Of a stretch of DNA of 40,997 nt, positions 17,649-25,999 are shown in pieces (position 1 is the first letter of the stretch; every line of letters begins with the position of its first letter). Source of the DNA: Thermococcus sp. Lineage in GTDB: Archaea; Methanobacteriota_B; Thermococci; Thermococcales; Thermococcaceae. The stretch spans positions 1 through 40,997 of the forward strand of contig NZ_JALSLB010000056.1 in NCBI RefSeq assembly GCF_026988555.1, given 5' to 3'. The position numbers and the translations under genes are program-made. Below the pieces are notes generated by a model. The model was not told the origin of the DNA. It worked only from the letters and a program-made list of their open reading frames with translations, and searched no databases.

Positions 17649-18122
17649 TCAATACGGAAACATAACGACGACCGCCAGTGCCGCCACTGGTTTGTCCCTT
17701 ACGGTGGCCTCGGCAGAAGCCACGCGGAACTCTTTGAGGTTCCAGCCGCGGACTGCGAATCCCTCCTCGACCATTTTTCTGACCATTTCCTCGGCCTCTT
17801 CTTTAGTGCAGTAACCGGAGTACTCGTAGATAAGACCCCCCTGGTTACCCTCACTTATACCGACCCCAAGGGCCGCACTGATGGTCATTCCGGGCTCATC
17901 ACTCTCCACATGGGCATAGACGGTGGGAAGGAGCATTCCTATGGGAACGTCGTGGACGCCCTCCATCCACTCAATGTGTGCGGGGATGACGCTGCTCAGC
18001 TTGACCAGATTAACGTTACCTATACCCAACTTCAGCAGGGCGTTGTCAAAGGCGTTGAGCTTGGTACCGCCTTCGGCAGCGGCCGCGCCTATAAACGCCT
18101 TCTTGGGAGTTGTCCAGCTCAT
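17649..18122 (-). CDS. pdaD: pyruvoyl-dependent arginine decarboxylase
   Basis: 157 aa. Converts arginine to agmatine, the first step of polyamine synthesis in Thermococcales. The proenzyme cleaves itself at the Ser43-Ser44 bond in VKLSSVIPAHIEW; Ser44 becomes the pyruvoyl group of the large chain and residues 1-43 the small chain. Other family features are IGAAAAEGGTKLNAFDNAL at the N-terminus, GISEGNQGGLIYEY and the C-terminal alternating AALAVVVMFPY. Start ATG 18122, preceded by GGAGGAAG. Probably a single-gene transcript from a TATA-like GGGTTTAAGTC near 18165-18175. Confidence 0.95.
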   Translation of the reverse strand: MSWTTPKKAFIGAAAAEGGTKLNAFDNALLKLGIGNVNLVKLSSVIPAHIEWMEGVHDVPIGMLLPTVYAHVESDEPGMTISAALGVGISEGNQGGLIYEYSGYCTKEEAEEMVRKMVEEGFAVRGWNLKEFRVASAEATVRDKPVAALAVVVMFPY

Positions 18123-18290
18123 CTCAACTTCCTCCGTCCAGTTCTCTCCAGTCTTTCATTTAATGACTTAAACCCGAACTCGCTCACTCGCTAATCAAGC
18201 ACTGGCTTAAAAACGTTTCGTTACAGCGTGCACTGCGGGAATGGCAAAGCCAAGGAGGGTAAGAGCGGTGGATAAGCCTCCACGCACCCC

Positions 18291-19442
18291 TCAGGGAGCT
18301 TCTCGGGCCTTACTGTTGTACACCTCCACAGCCCTTCCTATTGTGGCCGACACGAATATCCCGAGGATGCTCACGAGGGAGGCGAGGGCGTACATGTGTT
18401 CACTCAAAACCCCGTACGAGTATCCGATCTCCCCAACGAGAAGACCGAGAACTCCAAAACTCGAAATCCCGGCAGCCCTTGACAGGGACGTCTTCAGACT
18501 TTCCTCCCACACCAGCGCCGTCGTCAGCACTATCCTGACCAAGTATATAACAACGAAGAAGTACACGACGACAAGGGAGAGCTCGGTATCGAAGTTTATT
18601 CCCCTCCAAGCGAAGAATATGGGGGCGAAGATGCCGTAGGTCACGCCAGAGATTATGGTGTGAACCCGCTCGTACTGTTTGGTGCCCATGAGGTCGCTGT
18701 GAAGGAGTAGACCAACTAAAAAAGCCCCAATGCTGAAGTGGAGGCCTATCTGCTCGCTGACCAGGGCAAGGGACGTCGCCAGTATCATAACCATCCCAAA
18801 GACGGCCTCATCACTTTTGAGCCTGCGAAGTTTGGTCACGAGCCACAGCTTGTGCTTTATGCCGATGACGTAATTGATGCCAAGTATAACAGTCAGGAAA
18901 ACCGCGTCCTTGACGAGTTCGAGGAATATCCCGAAGTAGCTGAGGTGATGCAGTTCGAAATTTATGAGAAGGTACAGAATGACCAAGGTTCCGACCTCGC
19001 TTATAACGGCATAAGAGAGGGCTATGTGCAGAAAATCCTTCCCAAAGAAACGTGTCATCCTCAGAACCACGGGTGCGGACGCGACTGAGAGTATGGAGGC
19101 GACTATCACGTTGTCGGCTCCCACCCGGTAAGAGGTAAAAGGAACCGTGAGGAGGAACATGACGGTGAGGGTGATGAGATATATCGGGAAGCTCTTCCTG
19201 CCGCCCAGACGGACCTCCTCCGGCGTAAGCTCAAGGCCAGCGTATAGCATGAGAAAGAATATACCAAGCTCGGCCAGGAGACCCAGTTCCTCCCTTGGAA
19301 GGTTGTGGATGATGGCCCCCAAAAGCAGTCCGGCAGAGATCTCACCGAGAAAGCCGGGATAGCCGAACCGCTCAAAGATCTCAGCGAAAATCCGTGCGGT
19401 GGCTATGATAATGAAGACGTAACCGATAACGTCGAACGCCAA
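18291..19442 (-). CDS. cation:proton antiporter, CPA2 (KefB/NapA-like)
   Basis: 383 aa with about 12 membrane helices and no cytoplasmic NAD-binding (TrkA-N) domain. Exchanges Na+ or K+ for H+ across the cell membrane. Family signs are FGYPGFLGEISAGLLLG near the N-terminus and the later GAFLVGLLLH segment. The start appears to be TTG at 19442: GGGGGTG lies about 5 bases before it, and no other start occurs before the first helix. A TATA box (CCTTAAATA on the plus strand, about 19473-19481) is upstream. 168 bases separate it from pdaD. Confidence 0.9.
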   Translation of the reverse strand: MAFDVIGYVFIIIATARIFAEIFERFGYPGFLGEISAGLLLGAIIHNLPREELGLLAELGIFFLMLYAGLELTPEEVRLGGRKSFPIYLITLTVMFLLTVPFTSYRVGADNVIVASILSVASAPVVLRMTRFFGKDFLHIALSYAVISEVGTLVILYLLINFELHHLSYFGIFLELVKDAVFLTVILGINYVIGIKHKLWLVTKLRRLKSDEAVFGMVMILATSLALVSEQIGLHFSIGAFLVGLLLHSDLMGTKQYERVHTIISGVTYGIFAPIFFAWRGINFDTELSLVVVYFFVVIYLVRIVLTTALVWEESLKTSLSRAAGISSFGVLGLLVGEIGYSYGVLSEHMYALASLVSILGIFVSATIGRAVEVYNSKAREAP

Positions 19443-19501
19443 CAGGCACCCCCATAACTTCTGCGGGGTATCCCTTAAATATCTTTGGCGGTTCTAACTC
19501 C

Positions 19502-21433
19502 CTAAGCCAAGAGGATACCCGCGTTTATCAGGAAATGTACAAGGGACAAATACGGAACAGATGGGTGACGGTCGTACAGATAGAGGCTGAGGAGCTGATA
19601 GAGGAAGAGGTACACCGAGTAAATAGGGATAATCTTCAGATACGTGAAGAAGATGTTCAGGTTCAAGAGATGGGTAAACAGGAAGAGCATGCCGACGACC
19701 AGCCTCGTCTGGAGGGACGTTCCAGCCCCCCTATAGATTATTCCCTTCATCATGACCTCCTCCGCAACGCTGAAAAGTAAGAGCAGCAACAGGCCCACCG
19801 CGGTTTTGCTGAAGGGAATGATCTCACCCAGCCCCCTCCCGAACAGGATGAACGCGGGAACAAGCAGCAGGGAGAATACCACAGTGCCCCTGTCTGGCAG
19901 AGAATGAACCAGTTCATCCCTGAAATTGAGGATGAAATAGAGCAGGACCAGGAGAAGGACCGAGAGAAGTTCGTACCGTCCAAGGAAGAGGATCGTTGAC
20001 AGATAAAAGACCAGAGCGCCCTTAAGGAATATTCCAGAGGTCCCAGACCTCACGGCCACGAAGTACAGCGCCATTAAGATGAAAAAAGATGTGGAGTAGA
20101 TAGAAGGAACCAGAACCAGAAATACCAGAGCCACGTAGAGGAGCACAACCTGAGTAAGCATTCCCGGGGCCGAAACAAGTGCCTGCCTCATCCAATCCCA
20201 GGATATCACGGCGATGGAGATGACAAAGAAAGCCAGCAGAACAACCAAGAACACGAGGTAGGGCGAGGTACGGTACCACATGATGATGCTCTCGGTGAGG
20301 GAGTAGATATAGACGAGCACGTACGGTGCTATAAACGAGAGTGAGGCCAGAGGGAGGACCGAGGAAAGCACCTCCGGCCAGTTCTTCTCGTAGAGGGGGA
20401 TAATGGCGAAGAGAGACAAGGACGCCACGAGCGCGAAGATGGACAGGCGTACGTCGTAATTAGGAACCCACGGCATCATAACAACGCCATAGCCATTGTA
20501 GCTCACCAGAGGGCTCAGGAGAACGGAGGGAAAGATGAAGAAGGTTACCATGACCGGTATCTCAACGACTGTGAGCTTTACAACATCGAGTTTTTCATGT
20601 AGCGCCCTAAGAAGGAAGGGATAGAGAATGGAATAAACGTACGCTCCAAGGGAAATGTAGGTGGCGGCCGGCACATGAACTCTGGAAACGGTGAGTCCCA
20701 GCTGGGCGAGGTAACCTGAGGGGTCCCAGAGCCCGGTTGTAGCAGGGACCACGTATAGATTAAAATCGGAGAGAATATAGAACAGGAGAACTGCATAAAA
20801 ATAAAAAGCCAGCTTGTTAACCTTACCTGCGGGTTTTATCAGGAGTTCCTCGGCAATGAAGGTATCAAACTCAAGAACCATCTGAAAGAGCTCCCGGAGG
20901 TTTAGGCCCTCCCTCGAAGTACTCTTGACCACAGAATACACGAGGTAGAGGGTGGCTGCGAGCGCCACAAACTTGTCCATCAGGAGAGAATAAAGCTGAC
21001 TGACCGGATAAACTATCCCAATGGCCAGCAGGAGGAGCATAACCATCTTTCTAACGCTCTTCTCGAAAAGGTAGGCAACAACGGGGAGGACCAGGAACAT
21101 CAACAGGATCGGCAGCATGTTGAGAACTCCCCTGTACTCTACAAGAACCCTATTCGGAAGAATGAACTTCAGCATTATGTTAACGTTCGAAAGGAAGAAT
21201 ATAGAAATGAGGGTGTACACGGTAACGGGACGAAGTCCAAACTCAATTTCAAGGAATTCTTGGAATATGAAGAACGCTAAAAACATCGTGGCGAATATAG
21301 CCAGATCGTTGAGAAACGGGGGGAGGCTAACCTGCACGTTAGCGGCATCCAGAGAATCCAGAACGAAATCGTAAACCTGAAGCAGGAGAAGAATGAACAC
21401 GAAGAGCGAAGCTATCCTCTCCCTAAGCTTCAT
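19502..21433 (-). CDS. large polytopic membrane protein with C-terminal CPBP (Abi) domain
   Basis: 643 aa, about 17 membrane helices. The C-terminal 100 residues carry the CPBP intramembrane glutamic protease pattern: Glu558-Glu559 in SVAEEVMMKGII, His588 in FLFTHLLN and His633/Asn637 in LVHFLINAG. The usual EExxxR is EExxxK here. The first 550 residues are helices and loops I do not recognise, far longer than a normal CPBP protein (200-300 aa). Start ATG 21433 behind GAGGGAG. It is divergent from the AbrB-ACT gene. A protease or a membrane-protein processing role is possible but unproven. Confidence 0.8.
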   Translation of the reverse strand: MKLRERIASLFVFILLLLQVYDFVLDSLDAANVQVSLPPFLNDLAIFATMFLAFFIFQEFLEIEFGLRPVTVYTLISIFFLSNVNIMLKFILPNRVLVEYRGVLNMLPILLMFLVLPVVAYLFEKSVRKMVMLLLLAIGIVYPVSQLYSLLMDKFVALAATLYLVYSVVKSTSREGLNLRELFQMVLEFDTFIAEELLIKPAGKVNKLAFYFYAVLLFYILSDFNLYVVPATTGLWDPSGYLAQLGLTVSRVHVPAATYISLGAYVYSILYPFLLRALHEKLDVVKLTVVEIPVMVTFFIFPSVLLSPLVSYNGYGVVMMPWVPNYDVRLSIFALVASLSLFAIIPLYEKNWPEVLSSVLPLASLSFIAPYVLVYIYSLTESIIMWYRTSPYLVFLVVLLAFFVISIAVISWDWMRQALVSAPGMLTQVVLLYVALVFLVLVPSIYSTSFFILMALYFVAVRSGTSGIFLKGALVFYLSTILFLGRYELLSVLLLVLLYFILNFRDELVHSLPDRGTVVFSLLLVPAFILFGRGLGEIIPFSKTAVGLLLLLLFSVAEEVMMKGIIYRGAGTSLQTRLVVGMLFLFTHLLNLNIFFTYLKIIPIYSVYLFLYQLLSLYLYDRHPSVPYLSLVHFLINAGILLA

Positions 21434-21628
21434 TTTAACTCCCTCAATCTGTGATTGGAGAGCGGGATTGGCAAATGGAGCTTAACCCCATGTTCACCCA
21501 CCCAGTGTTAAAGTAGGACGGCCGTTATCTCCACGTGCCTGTCCAAGTCTCCAAATCTTTGAAACTTATAATACTTAAGGGTTGCGTATTCCAGTAAAGA
21601 TTGCAGGGGCGGACGTAACTTAGAGTAG

Positions 21629-21638
21629 GTTTTTATCC
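21629..21638 (+). promoter_or_regulatory. TATA-like box of the AbrB-ACT gene (leaderless)
   Basis: GTTTTTATCC centred about 26 bases before the ATG at 21659, with no ribosome site between, so the mRNA is probably leaderless. The rest of the gap 21434-21628 has TATA-like sequence at 21566-21577 (CTTATAATAC) but no gene that I can support. Confidence 0.45.
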
Positions 21639-21658
21639 ATGAACCTGAAAGTCCATAC

Positions 21659-22066
21659 ATGAAACACTACGAGATTGTAAGGATCAAGGAGGATGGAAAG
21701 GTGGAGCTTCCCTTTGAGTACGCCCACGAGCTGGGGCTGGTGGAGGGGGGGTACTTCCTCGTCGAGATAGACCCAGGGCTTAAGGAGGCCCACCTTGAGA
21801 GGATAGCCCTCCCCGGGAAGAAGCTCCTCGAAGTTGAACTGGTTGTGGAGGACAGGCCTGGTGTCTTGGCAAAGGTGAGCGGCCTCTTCGGGAGACATGG
21901 GGCAAACATCCTCTTCAGTGAGAGTGAGGAGCTTAAAGAACTGGACCTGGCGGCTATCGTTGCCGTCCTTGACGTTAGCAAGAGCAGGATTCCTCTGGAA
22001 GAGCTTGAGAGGGAGCTCCTCAATGAGGAGGGGGTAAGGGAGGTCAGCCTAAAGAACGTGGAGTAG
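21659..22066 (+). CDS. AbrB-like plus ACT domain protein
   Basis: 135 aa. Residues 1-40 (YEIVRIKEDGKVELPFEYAH) resemble the SpoVT-AbrB swapped-hairpin DNA-binding or dimerisation unit. Residues about 57-130 form an ACT domain, with VVEDRPGVLAKVSGLFGRHG as the ligand-binding turn and first helix. ACT domains sense amino acids, so this may be a small amino-acid-responsive regulator. The last 18 bases overlap the 3' end of mrpD on the other strand. Domain calls by eye; ACT is sure, AbrB likely. Confidence 0.8.
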   Translation: MKHYEIVRIKEDGKVELPFEYAHELGLVEGGYFLVEIDPGLKEAHLERIALPGKKLLEVELVVEDRPGVLAKVSGLFGRHGANILFSESEELKELDLAAIVAVLDVSKSRIPLEELERELLNEEGVREVSLKNVE

Positions 22067-23527
22067 GAACAGTAGAAAGAGTGCGTACAGGGCCGCGTTT
22101 ATGCTCACATCCCTCCCCACAGGGAGGTCAAACCCAATCCCGCGGCCAGTGAGTCCGGAGAGCCTCAGCAGGGCAAAGGTTAAGATGCCTGCACCCACTA
22201 TAACCACATCAAGGGGCTGGAGAGCCCTGTAAAGATACAGTCCAAAAACCACCACCAAAAGTGGGGGAACTATTGAAAGGAATCGGTAAACCCCTGCAAC
22301 ACCCACCCCAACACCGCGCGATAACCAGTAGTTGAGCTTTGCGAAGGCGGCCAAGGTCCCAACACCCGCGAGGTAAAAGAGCCACCGACCCCACGTCAGA
22401 CCGCGAAGAAGCTCCGCTTTTCCCAGGGCACTTACGAATGGGGAAACACCGCCGATGGCCAAACTGAGGGCGATAACTGAGACGGCGATCAGGGTATCTC
22501 CCCTGTACGAGAGGGCATCAAGACGCCGGCTCCCCCTGGCATCTGAGAGGGAACCAACTGAGAGGAAGAGGCCCCCTTTGATTATCGCGTGTGCGAAGGA
22601 GTAGTACACAGCCCCCAGCAGGTTTCCCGTTCCGAGTCCAATAAGGGCGTACCCCATCTGGGAGACTGTCGAGTAGGCGAGCAACCTCTTCGCGTCCCTC
22701 TGAAGAAGGGCCATACCCGCCCCGACAAACATTGACACGAAGGCAATGGAAGTGAGTGCGGTCTTAAAGTGGATGCTCAATGGGAGGTATTTGGAAAGGA
22801 GCAGCATACCGTACAGGGGCACGTTTACGGTTATCCCCGAGAGAATCACAACCGGTGTTGGGGCCACAGAATTTGCATCGGGGAGCCAGGAGTGAAGAGG
22901 AAACACACCCGCCTTAAGAAGCAGGGAGGTAAAGGCTATCGCGATCGCAGCGACTACCTCTTTTGATTGCGTTACGGCCCGGGACATAAGGTAAAGGTTG
23001 AGGTATCCTGTCTTGAGGTACAGCAACCCGACTGCAAACACAAAGAAGTAAGATGAGATCATGGACAGCATGAGGTACTTGTACGCGGCCCGCTTAGCCT
23101 CGCTGTCCCTTGGAAACGCCACGAGGGAGAAGGTGGACACCGACACGACCTCCATGTAGATGTAGTAGTTGAAGAGATCGCGGGATATAAAGGCACCCAG
23201 GAGTCCCGTATGAATCAGGAGAAGCAGGACGAATGGTTTAACCTTTCCTCTGAAGTAAACCACGGAGTAAAGCGCAGCGATGGAAAAGAGCAGCAGTTCC
23301 GCCAGGATAAACCACCTGCTGTACGGGCCTACGGCAACCTCAATACCCCCCGTCCGCGTCCAGCCGCCGACGACCTCGCTTCCCTCACCCCCGAAGAGAA
23401 AAACCACCCAAGGGGCAAAGGCACCCGTCAGAAATAAGTACTTGGTCAGGTTATTACGGTGTAGGGGAATGAGAAGCGCAGTGGCAAAGGCAAATAACAG
23501 CGGAAGTGCAGCGAGCAGAGGGATCAC
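22049..23527 (-). CDS. mrpD: Mrp antiporter subunit D (NuoM/N-like)
   Basis: 492 aa, about 14 membrane helices. The only large ion-translocating subunit in this operon, homologous to MrpD and to complex I antiporter subunits. The core motif HSWLPDANSVAPTPVVILSG and the later FAHAIIKGGLFLSVGSLSD are diagnostic, with the lysine of IIKGG on the proton path. The start GTG at 23527 overlaps the mrpC stop (GTGA). Last gene of the eight-gene operon; corresponds to MbhH in membrane-bound hydrogenases. Confidence 0.93.
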   Translation of the reverse strand: MIPLLAALPLLFAFATALLIPLHRNNLTKYLFLTGAFAPWVVFLFGGEGSEVVGGWTRTGGIEVAVGPYSRWFILAELLLFSIAALYSVVYFRGKVKPFVLLLLIHTGLLGAFISRDLFNYYIYMEVVSVSTFSLVAFPRDSEAKRAAYKYLMLSMISSYFFVFAVGLLYLKTGYLNLYLMSRAVTQSKEVVAAIAIAFTSLLLKAGVFPLHSWLPDANSVAPTPVVILSGITVNVPLYGMLLLSKYLPLSIHFKTALTSIAFVSMFVGAGMALLQRDAKRLLAYSTVSQMGYALIGLGTGNLLGAVYYSFAHAIIKGGLFLSVGSLSDARGSRRLDALSYRGDTLIAVSVIALSLAIGGVSPFVSALGKAELLRGLTWGRWLFYLAGVGTLAAFAKLNYWLSRGVGVGVAGVYRFLSIVPPLLVVVFGLYLYRALQPLDVVIVGAGILTFALLRLSGLTGRGIGFDLPVGRDVSINAALYALFLLFLLHVL

Positions 23528-23811
23528 GCATCCACCCCCATGTCGGTTATCAGAGCAAGTGCCAGGGCCGTCAGTGCCACGTCCACCACCAGTGTTGTGA
23601 GCATGAGGGTCGCGGGGAGCGGGTCAACGGGGTTCGCGGGCATCACCGGGAACGTTCGGTTTGGTACGTAGCCCGTCCCGATGAAGAAAAGTACAAGCCC
23701 AACCGAGAGCACGTTTACGGAGAGAACCTGCTTTATCGGTTTCTCGTTTACCATGATGCCGTAGAGACCTATTAACATTACTAGAACCCCAACGGTCTCC
23801 GCGTCAATCAT
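23524..23811 (-). CDS. mrpC: Mrp antiporter subunit C (NuoK-like)
   Basis: 95 aa with three membrane helices, homologous to NuoK/MbhG. Typical features are IGLYGIMVNEKPIKQVLSVN in the first loop and the TLVVDVALTALALAL third helix. Start ATG 23811 behind AGGTGGG; it lies 8 bases inside the mrpB gene. Part of the proton/Na+ path next to MrpD. Confidence 0.92.
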   Translation of the reverse strand: MIDAETVGVLVMLIGLYGIMVNEKPIKQVLSVNVLSVGLVLFFIGTGYVPNRTFPVMPANPVDPLPATLMLTTLVVDVALTALALALITDMGVDA

Positions 23812-24211
23812 GGTCAACCCACCTGGACAGGAGATAAAACGTAAGGATAAACGCGGCGGCAACCTTTAAGGCCACCCCAACGTTGAATAGTACGATCGTG
23901 CCCCCCGGAAGGTAAGGCCTCAGAAAGTTGAAGAAGAAGCCCCCGAACAGGAGACCGGCCAGTGCAAGGGCCGTGAGGAACAGGCCAGAAAACCCCTCCA
24001 ATAAACTGACCTCCCCTCCGGGAAAGTGCCTTTTTACCCATCTTGGGCCGTACGCGGTCATCAGGAGGATGGCACTGACCGCCAGGACCACACCAGCCTG
24101 AAAACCGCCCCCTGGGCTTGCGTATCCGTACAGAGCCAGGTAAGCCCCGTAAGTTACCAGAAACGGTGCCACCAGCGTGGTCGTTGTCTTAACCACTAAG
24201 GTCATCCCCAT
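23804..24211 (-). CDS. mrpB: Mrp antiporter subunit B
   Basis: 135 aa, four membrane helices, MnhB/MbhF family. GYASPGGGFQAGVVLA is the family hallmark. Start ATG 24211, overlapping the upstream gene by 10 bases, with AGGGGAG before it. Overlaps mrpC by 8 bases. Confidence 0.93.
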   Translation of the reverse strand: MGMTLVVKTTTTLVAPFLVTYGAYLALYGYASPGGGFQAGVVLAVSAILLMTAYGPRWVKRHFPGGEVSLLEGFSGLFLTALALAGLLFGGFFFNFLRPYLPGGTIVLFNVGVALKVAAAFILTFYLLSRWVDHD

Positions 24212-24453
24212 CTCCCCTTCCCTCCCAATATGAGCGAGAAGCCGGTAGCAGCGGCAAACAGAATGGCCACCTCCCCAAGGCTGTCGTAACCCCTCCAGTC
24301 AGCTAGAATAGCCGTGACCAGGTTGGGTATTCCCACGTCCTTCCAGTGGGTCACGTAGTAGGTGTAGCTCCCTCCAATGGTCTTCGAGTAATCGAGACCC
24401 CAGAGCGTCGCCAAGAGCGCACCAGCTATCAGGATTGCAAGCAGACGCCTCAC
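24202..24453 (-). CDS. MbhE-like subunit (MrpA C-terminal/MrpB-related)
   Basis: 83 aa, two membrane helices. Equivalent of MbhE of membrane-bound hydrogenase, which corresponds to part of the MrpA C-terminal extension. Key segment: VTAILADWRGYDSLGEVAIL, where RGYDTLGE-like sequence is conserved. Start GTG 24453 overlaps the preceding stop (GTGA). Confidence 0.88.
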   Translation of the reverse strand: MRRLLAILIAGALLATLWGLDYSKTIGGSYTYYVTHWKDVGIPNLVTAILADWRGYDSLGEVAILFAAATGFSLILGGKGRWG

Positions 24454-24680
24454 TCCCCTACCCCCCTAACAGCGTAGAGGAAGAGTCCGGTGAGCACTGC
24501 CCCGACAACCACAGCGGACAGGGCCACGTCGGGGGCCCTGAGCATGATAAGCACGAGCACGAACACTAGGCCAAGGAGACCGTAGCGGATAACCGCCCTA
24601 ACCGGTTCCCTGGATTCCACCACCGAGACGGCCAGGAAAACCATTGCTACCAGAAGGACGCTAAGGATGGTCCCCACCAT
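24450..24680 (-). CDS. DUF4040 subunit (MbhD-like, MrpA C-terminal helices)
   Basis: 76 aa, three membrane helices. Equivalent of MbhD. The signature LIMLRAPDVALSAVVVGAVL is that of the MrpA C-terminal DUF4040 region. Start ATG 24680, inside the last 20 bases of mrpG in another frame. Confidence 0.88.
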   Translation of the reverse strand: MVGTILSVLLVAMVFLAVSVVESREPVRAVIRYGLLGLVFVLVLIMLRAPDVALSAVVVGAVLTGLFLYAVRGVGE

Positions 24681-24975
24681 ACATATCCACCACCACTTTG
24701 GGTTTTATCCCACGTTTGTAGGCTCCCCTCGCTATTGCATGGGATAGCATGGGGTTGATGAGGGCTATAAGGAAGGCGAGCAGTATGAACTTGAGCCTTA
24801 TGAGGGGGGGCGCATTTACGGAAACGGCAAGGGCCAGCAGTATGCTCATTGCCCCGCCGGTGTCGCATTTGGAGGTCGCGTGAAGTCTGGTGTACACGTC
24901 GGGGAAACGAAGGAGACCCAAAGCTCCGAACAGCATTATGAACAACCCAAACGCCAGGAGGACGAACTCGATCAC
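24661..24975 (-). CDS. mrpG: Mrp antiporter subunit G
   Basis: 104 aa, three membrane helices, MnhG/MbhC family. GALGLLRFPDVYTRLHATSK is the conserved first-loop motif. Start GTG 24975 overlapping the mrpF stop (GTGA), with GGAGGTGGG upstream. The C-terminal hydrophilic tail is typical. Confidence 0.93.
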   Translation of the reverse strand: MIEFVLLAFGLFIMLFGALGLLRFPDVYTRLHATSKCDTGGAMSILLALAVSVNAPPLIRLKFILLAFLIALINPMLSHAIARGAYKRGIKPKVVVDMYGGDHP

Positions 24976-25244
24976 CTTCCCACCTCCAGGTACCTGGCTG
25001 TTATGAGGCCGCCCACGGCGTTTACCATGAGGAGGACTACAGCCACGTCTAGGAGGTAGTACGCGTCCAGCACTACCGAGAGCACCGCCACCATAACGAC
25101 CACCTTCGTCGTGGCAGTGTTGAGGGCAACCATCCTATCGGCCAAGGTCGGACCGAACACGACCCGGTAGCTGACCACGGCGGCCGTAAAGACCAGGAAC
25201 CAAACGGTGTACCTGAGGGTCACCAGAAAATTTTCTTCAGCCAT
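24972..25244 (-). CDS. mrpF: Mrp antiporter subunit F
   Basis: 90 aa, three membrane helices, MnhF/MbhB family. The signature is FGPTLADRMVALNTATTK. Start ATG 25244 lies 25 bases inside the end of mrpE in another frame, so translation is coupled. Confidence 0.93.
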   Translation of the reverse strand: MAEENFLVTLRYTVWFLVFTAAVVSYRVVFGPTLADRMVALNTATTKVVVMVAVLSVVLDAYYLLDVAVVLLMVNAVGGLITARYLEVGR

Positions 25245-25825
25245 TCCTCCAAATCCCCCTTAATTATTCTCCCTGCCCTCTCACCGTCCAGCGTCTCCAC
25301 GTTGATCCAGTGAACGTACAAATAAGCTTTCCCGAGCTTTTTCTCCACATCCAGCGTCAATGTTCCCGGTGTTAGCGTTATCGAGTTAGCGAGGATCGTC
25401 AGGCCCGTATCAGAGTAGAGATCCGCCTCGATCTTAATGATGCCAGGGGTTATGTCCAGGAGGATAACGTTTCTCACGACGCGGAGGTTGCTCTCAAGGA
25501 GGCGGAACGCCATGATGAACAGGTACTGAGGAACCACAAAAAGGAAGATGTAGAGGGACTTGATGAGAAGGTGCCCCCTCCCCCGTATATCCTCCGTCAG
25601 CATGTCCCTCATTATCACCGCGATGAGCAGCGTGACCACAGCGGCTATGAGCAGGTGAACCTCATCCCCCCAACCCGCCACCAGCAGCCAGAAAGTGAAG
25701 AGGACCACCCAGGTTACGGCGACCCTTTCCCACGGGGGGAGCTTCATCGCCTCGTAGCTCTCGTAAAGAACCCTCCTCTTGATGTCTTCGATACGTTCTT
25801 TGAGGTAGAAGTGAACCCTGCTCAT
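25220..25825 (-). CDS. mrpE: Mrp antiporter subunit E
   Basis: 201 aa. The MnhE/MbhA core (about 45-195) has three membrane helices and the conserved ANSITLTPGTLTLDV strand. The first 45 residues form an additional charged helical N-terminus (KERIEDIKRRVLYESYEAMK). First gene of the Mrp operon. Start ATG 25825 has no ribosome site; a TATA box 28 bases upstream indicates a leaderless mRNA. Confidence 0.93.
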   Translation of the reverse strand: MSRVHFYLKERIEDIKRRVLYESYEAMKLPPWERVAVTWVVLFTFWLLVAGWGDEVHLLIAAVVTLLIAVIMRDMLTEDIRGRGHLLIKSLYIFLFVVPQYLFIMAFRLLESNLRVVRNVILLDITPGIIKIEADLYSDTGLTILANSITLTPGTLTLDVEKKLGKAYLYVHWINVETLDGERAGRIIKGDLEEWLKKIFW

Positions 25826-25848
25826 AATGGAATTTACGGTTTTTGGGG

Positions 25849-25857
25849 TTATAATAG
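25849..25857 (-). promoter_or_regulatory. TATA box of the Mrp operon (leaderless)
   Basis: Minus-strand CTATTATAA, centre about 28 bases before the mrpE ATG, with no Shine-Dalgarno sequence between. Confidence 0.55.
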
Positions 25858-25957
25858 TTTTGAAACTTCACAACTTCAGACATTTTTTCGAAGGATATAC
25901 GAGCGATTCCTACTCAATCTGAGCTACCTCTTGGTTGCCATAGCGATCATTTATGGA

Positions 25958-25968
25958 AAAGTTTAAAT
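25958..25968 (+). promoter_or_regulatory. TATA-like box of gcvH
   Basis: AAAGTTTAAAT, about 37 bases before the chosen ATG. The rest of 25858-25957 contains no gene that I can support. Confidence 0.4.
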
Positions 25969-25999
25969 CTACGGCCCGCTAGTGATATCGGTGATGTTC

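Noticed and set aside
18170-18215. Short repeats (CTCGCTCACTCGCT) before pdaD as a regulator site
   Set aside because: The repeated unit is only 7-8 bases and low in complexity, and it does not resemble any archaeal operator that I know.
25858-25957. Possible second C/D RNA between mrpE and gcvH
   Set aside because: A CTGAGC and repeated AGCGAT words occur, but there is no RTGATGA box in the right order and no oligo-T terminator.
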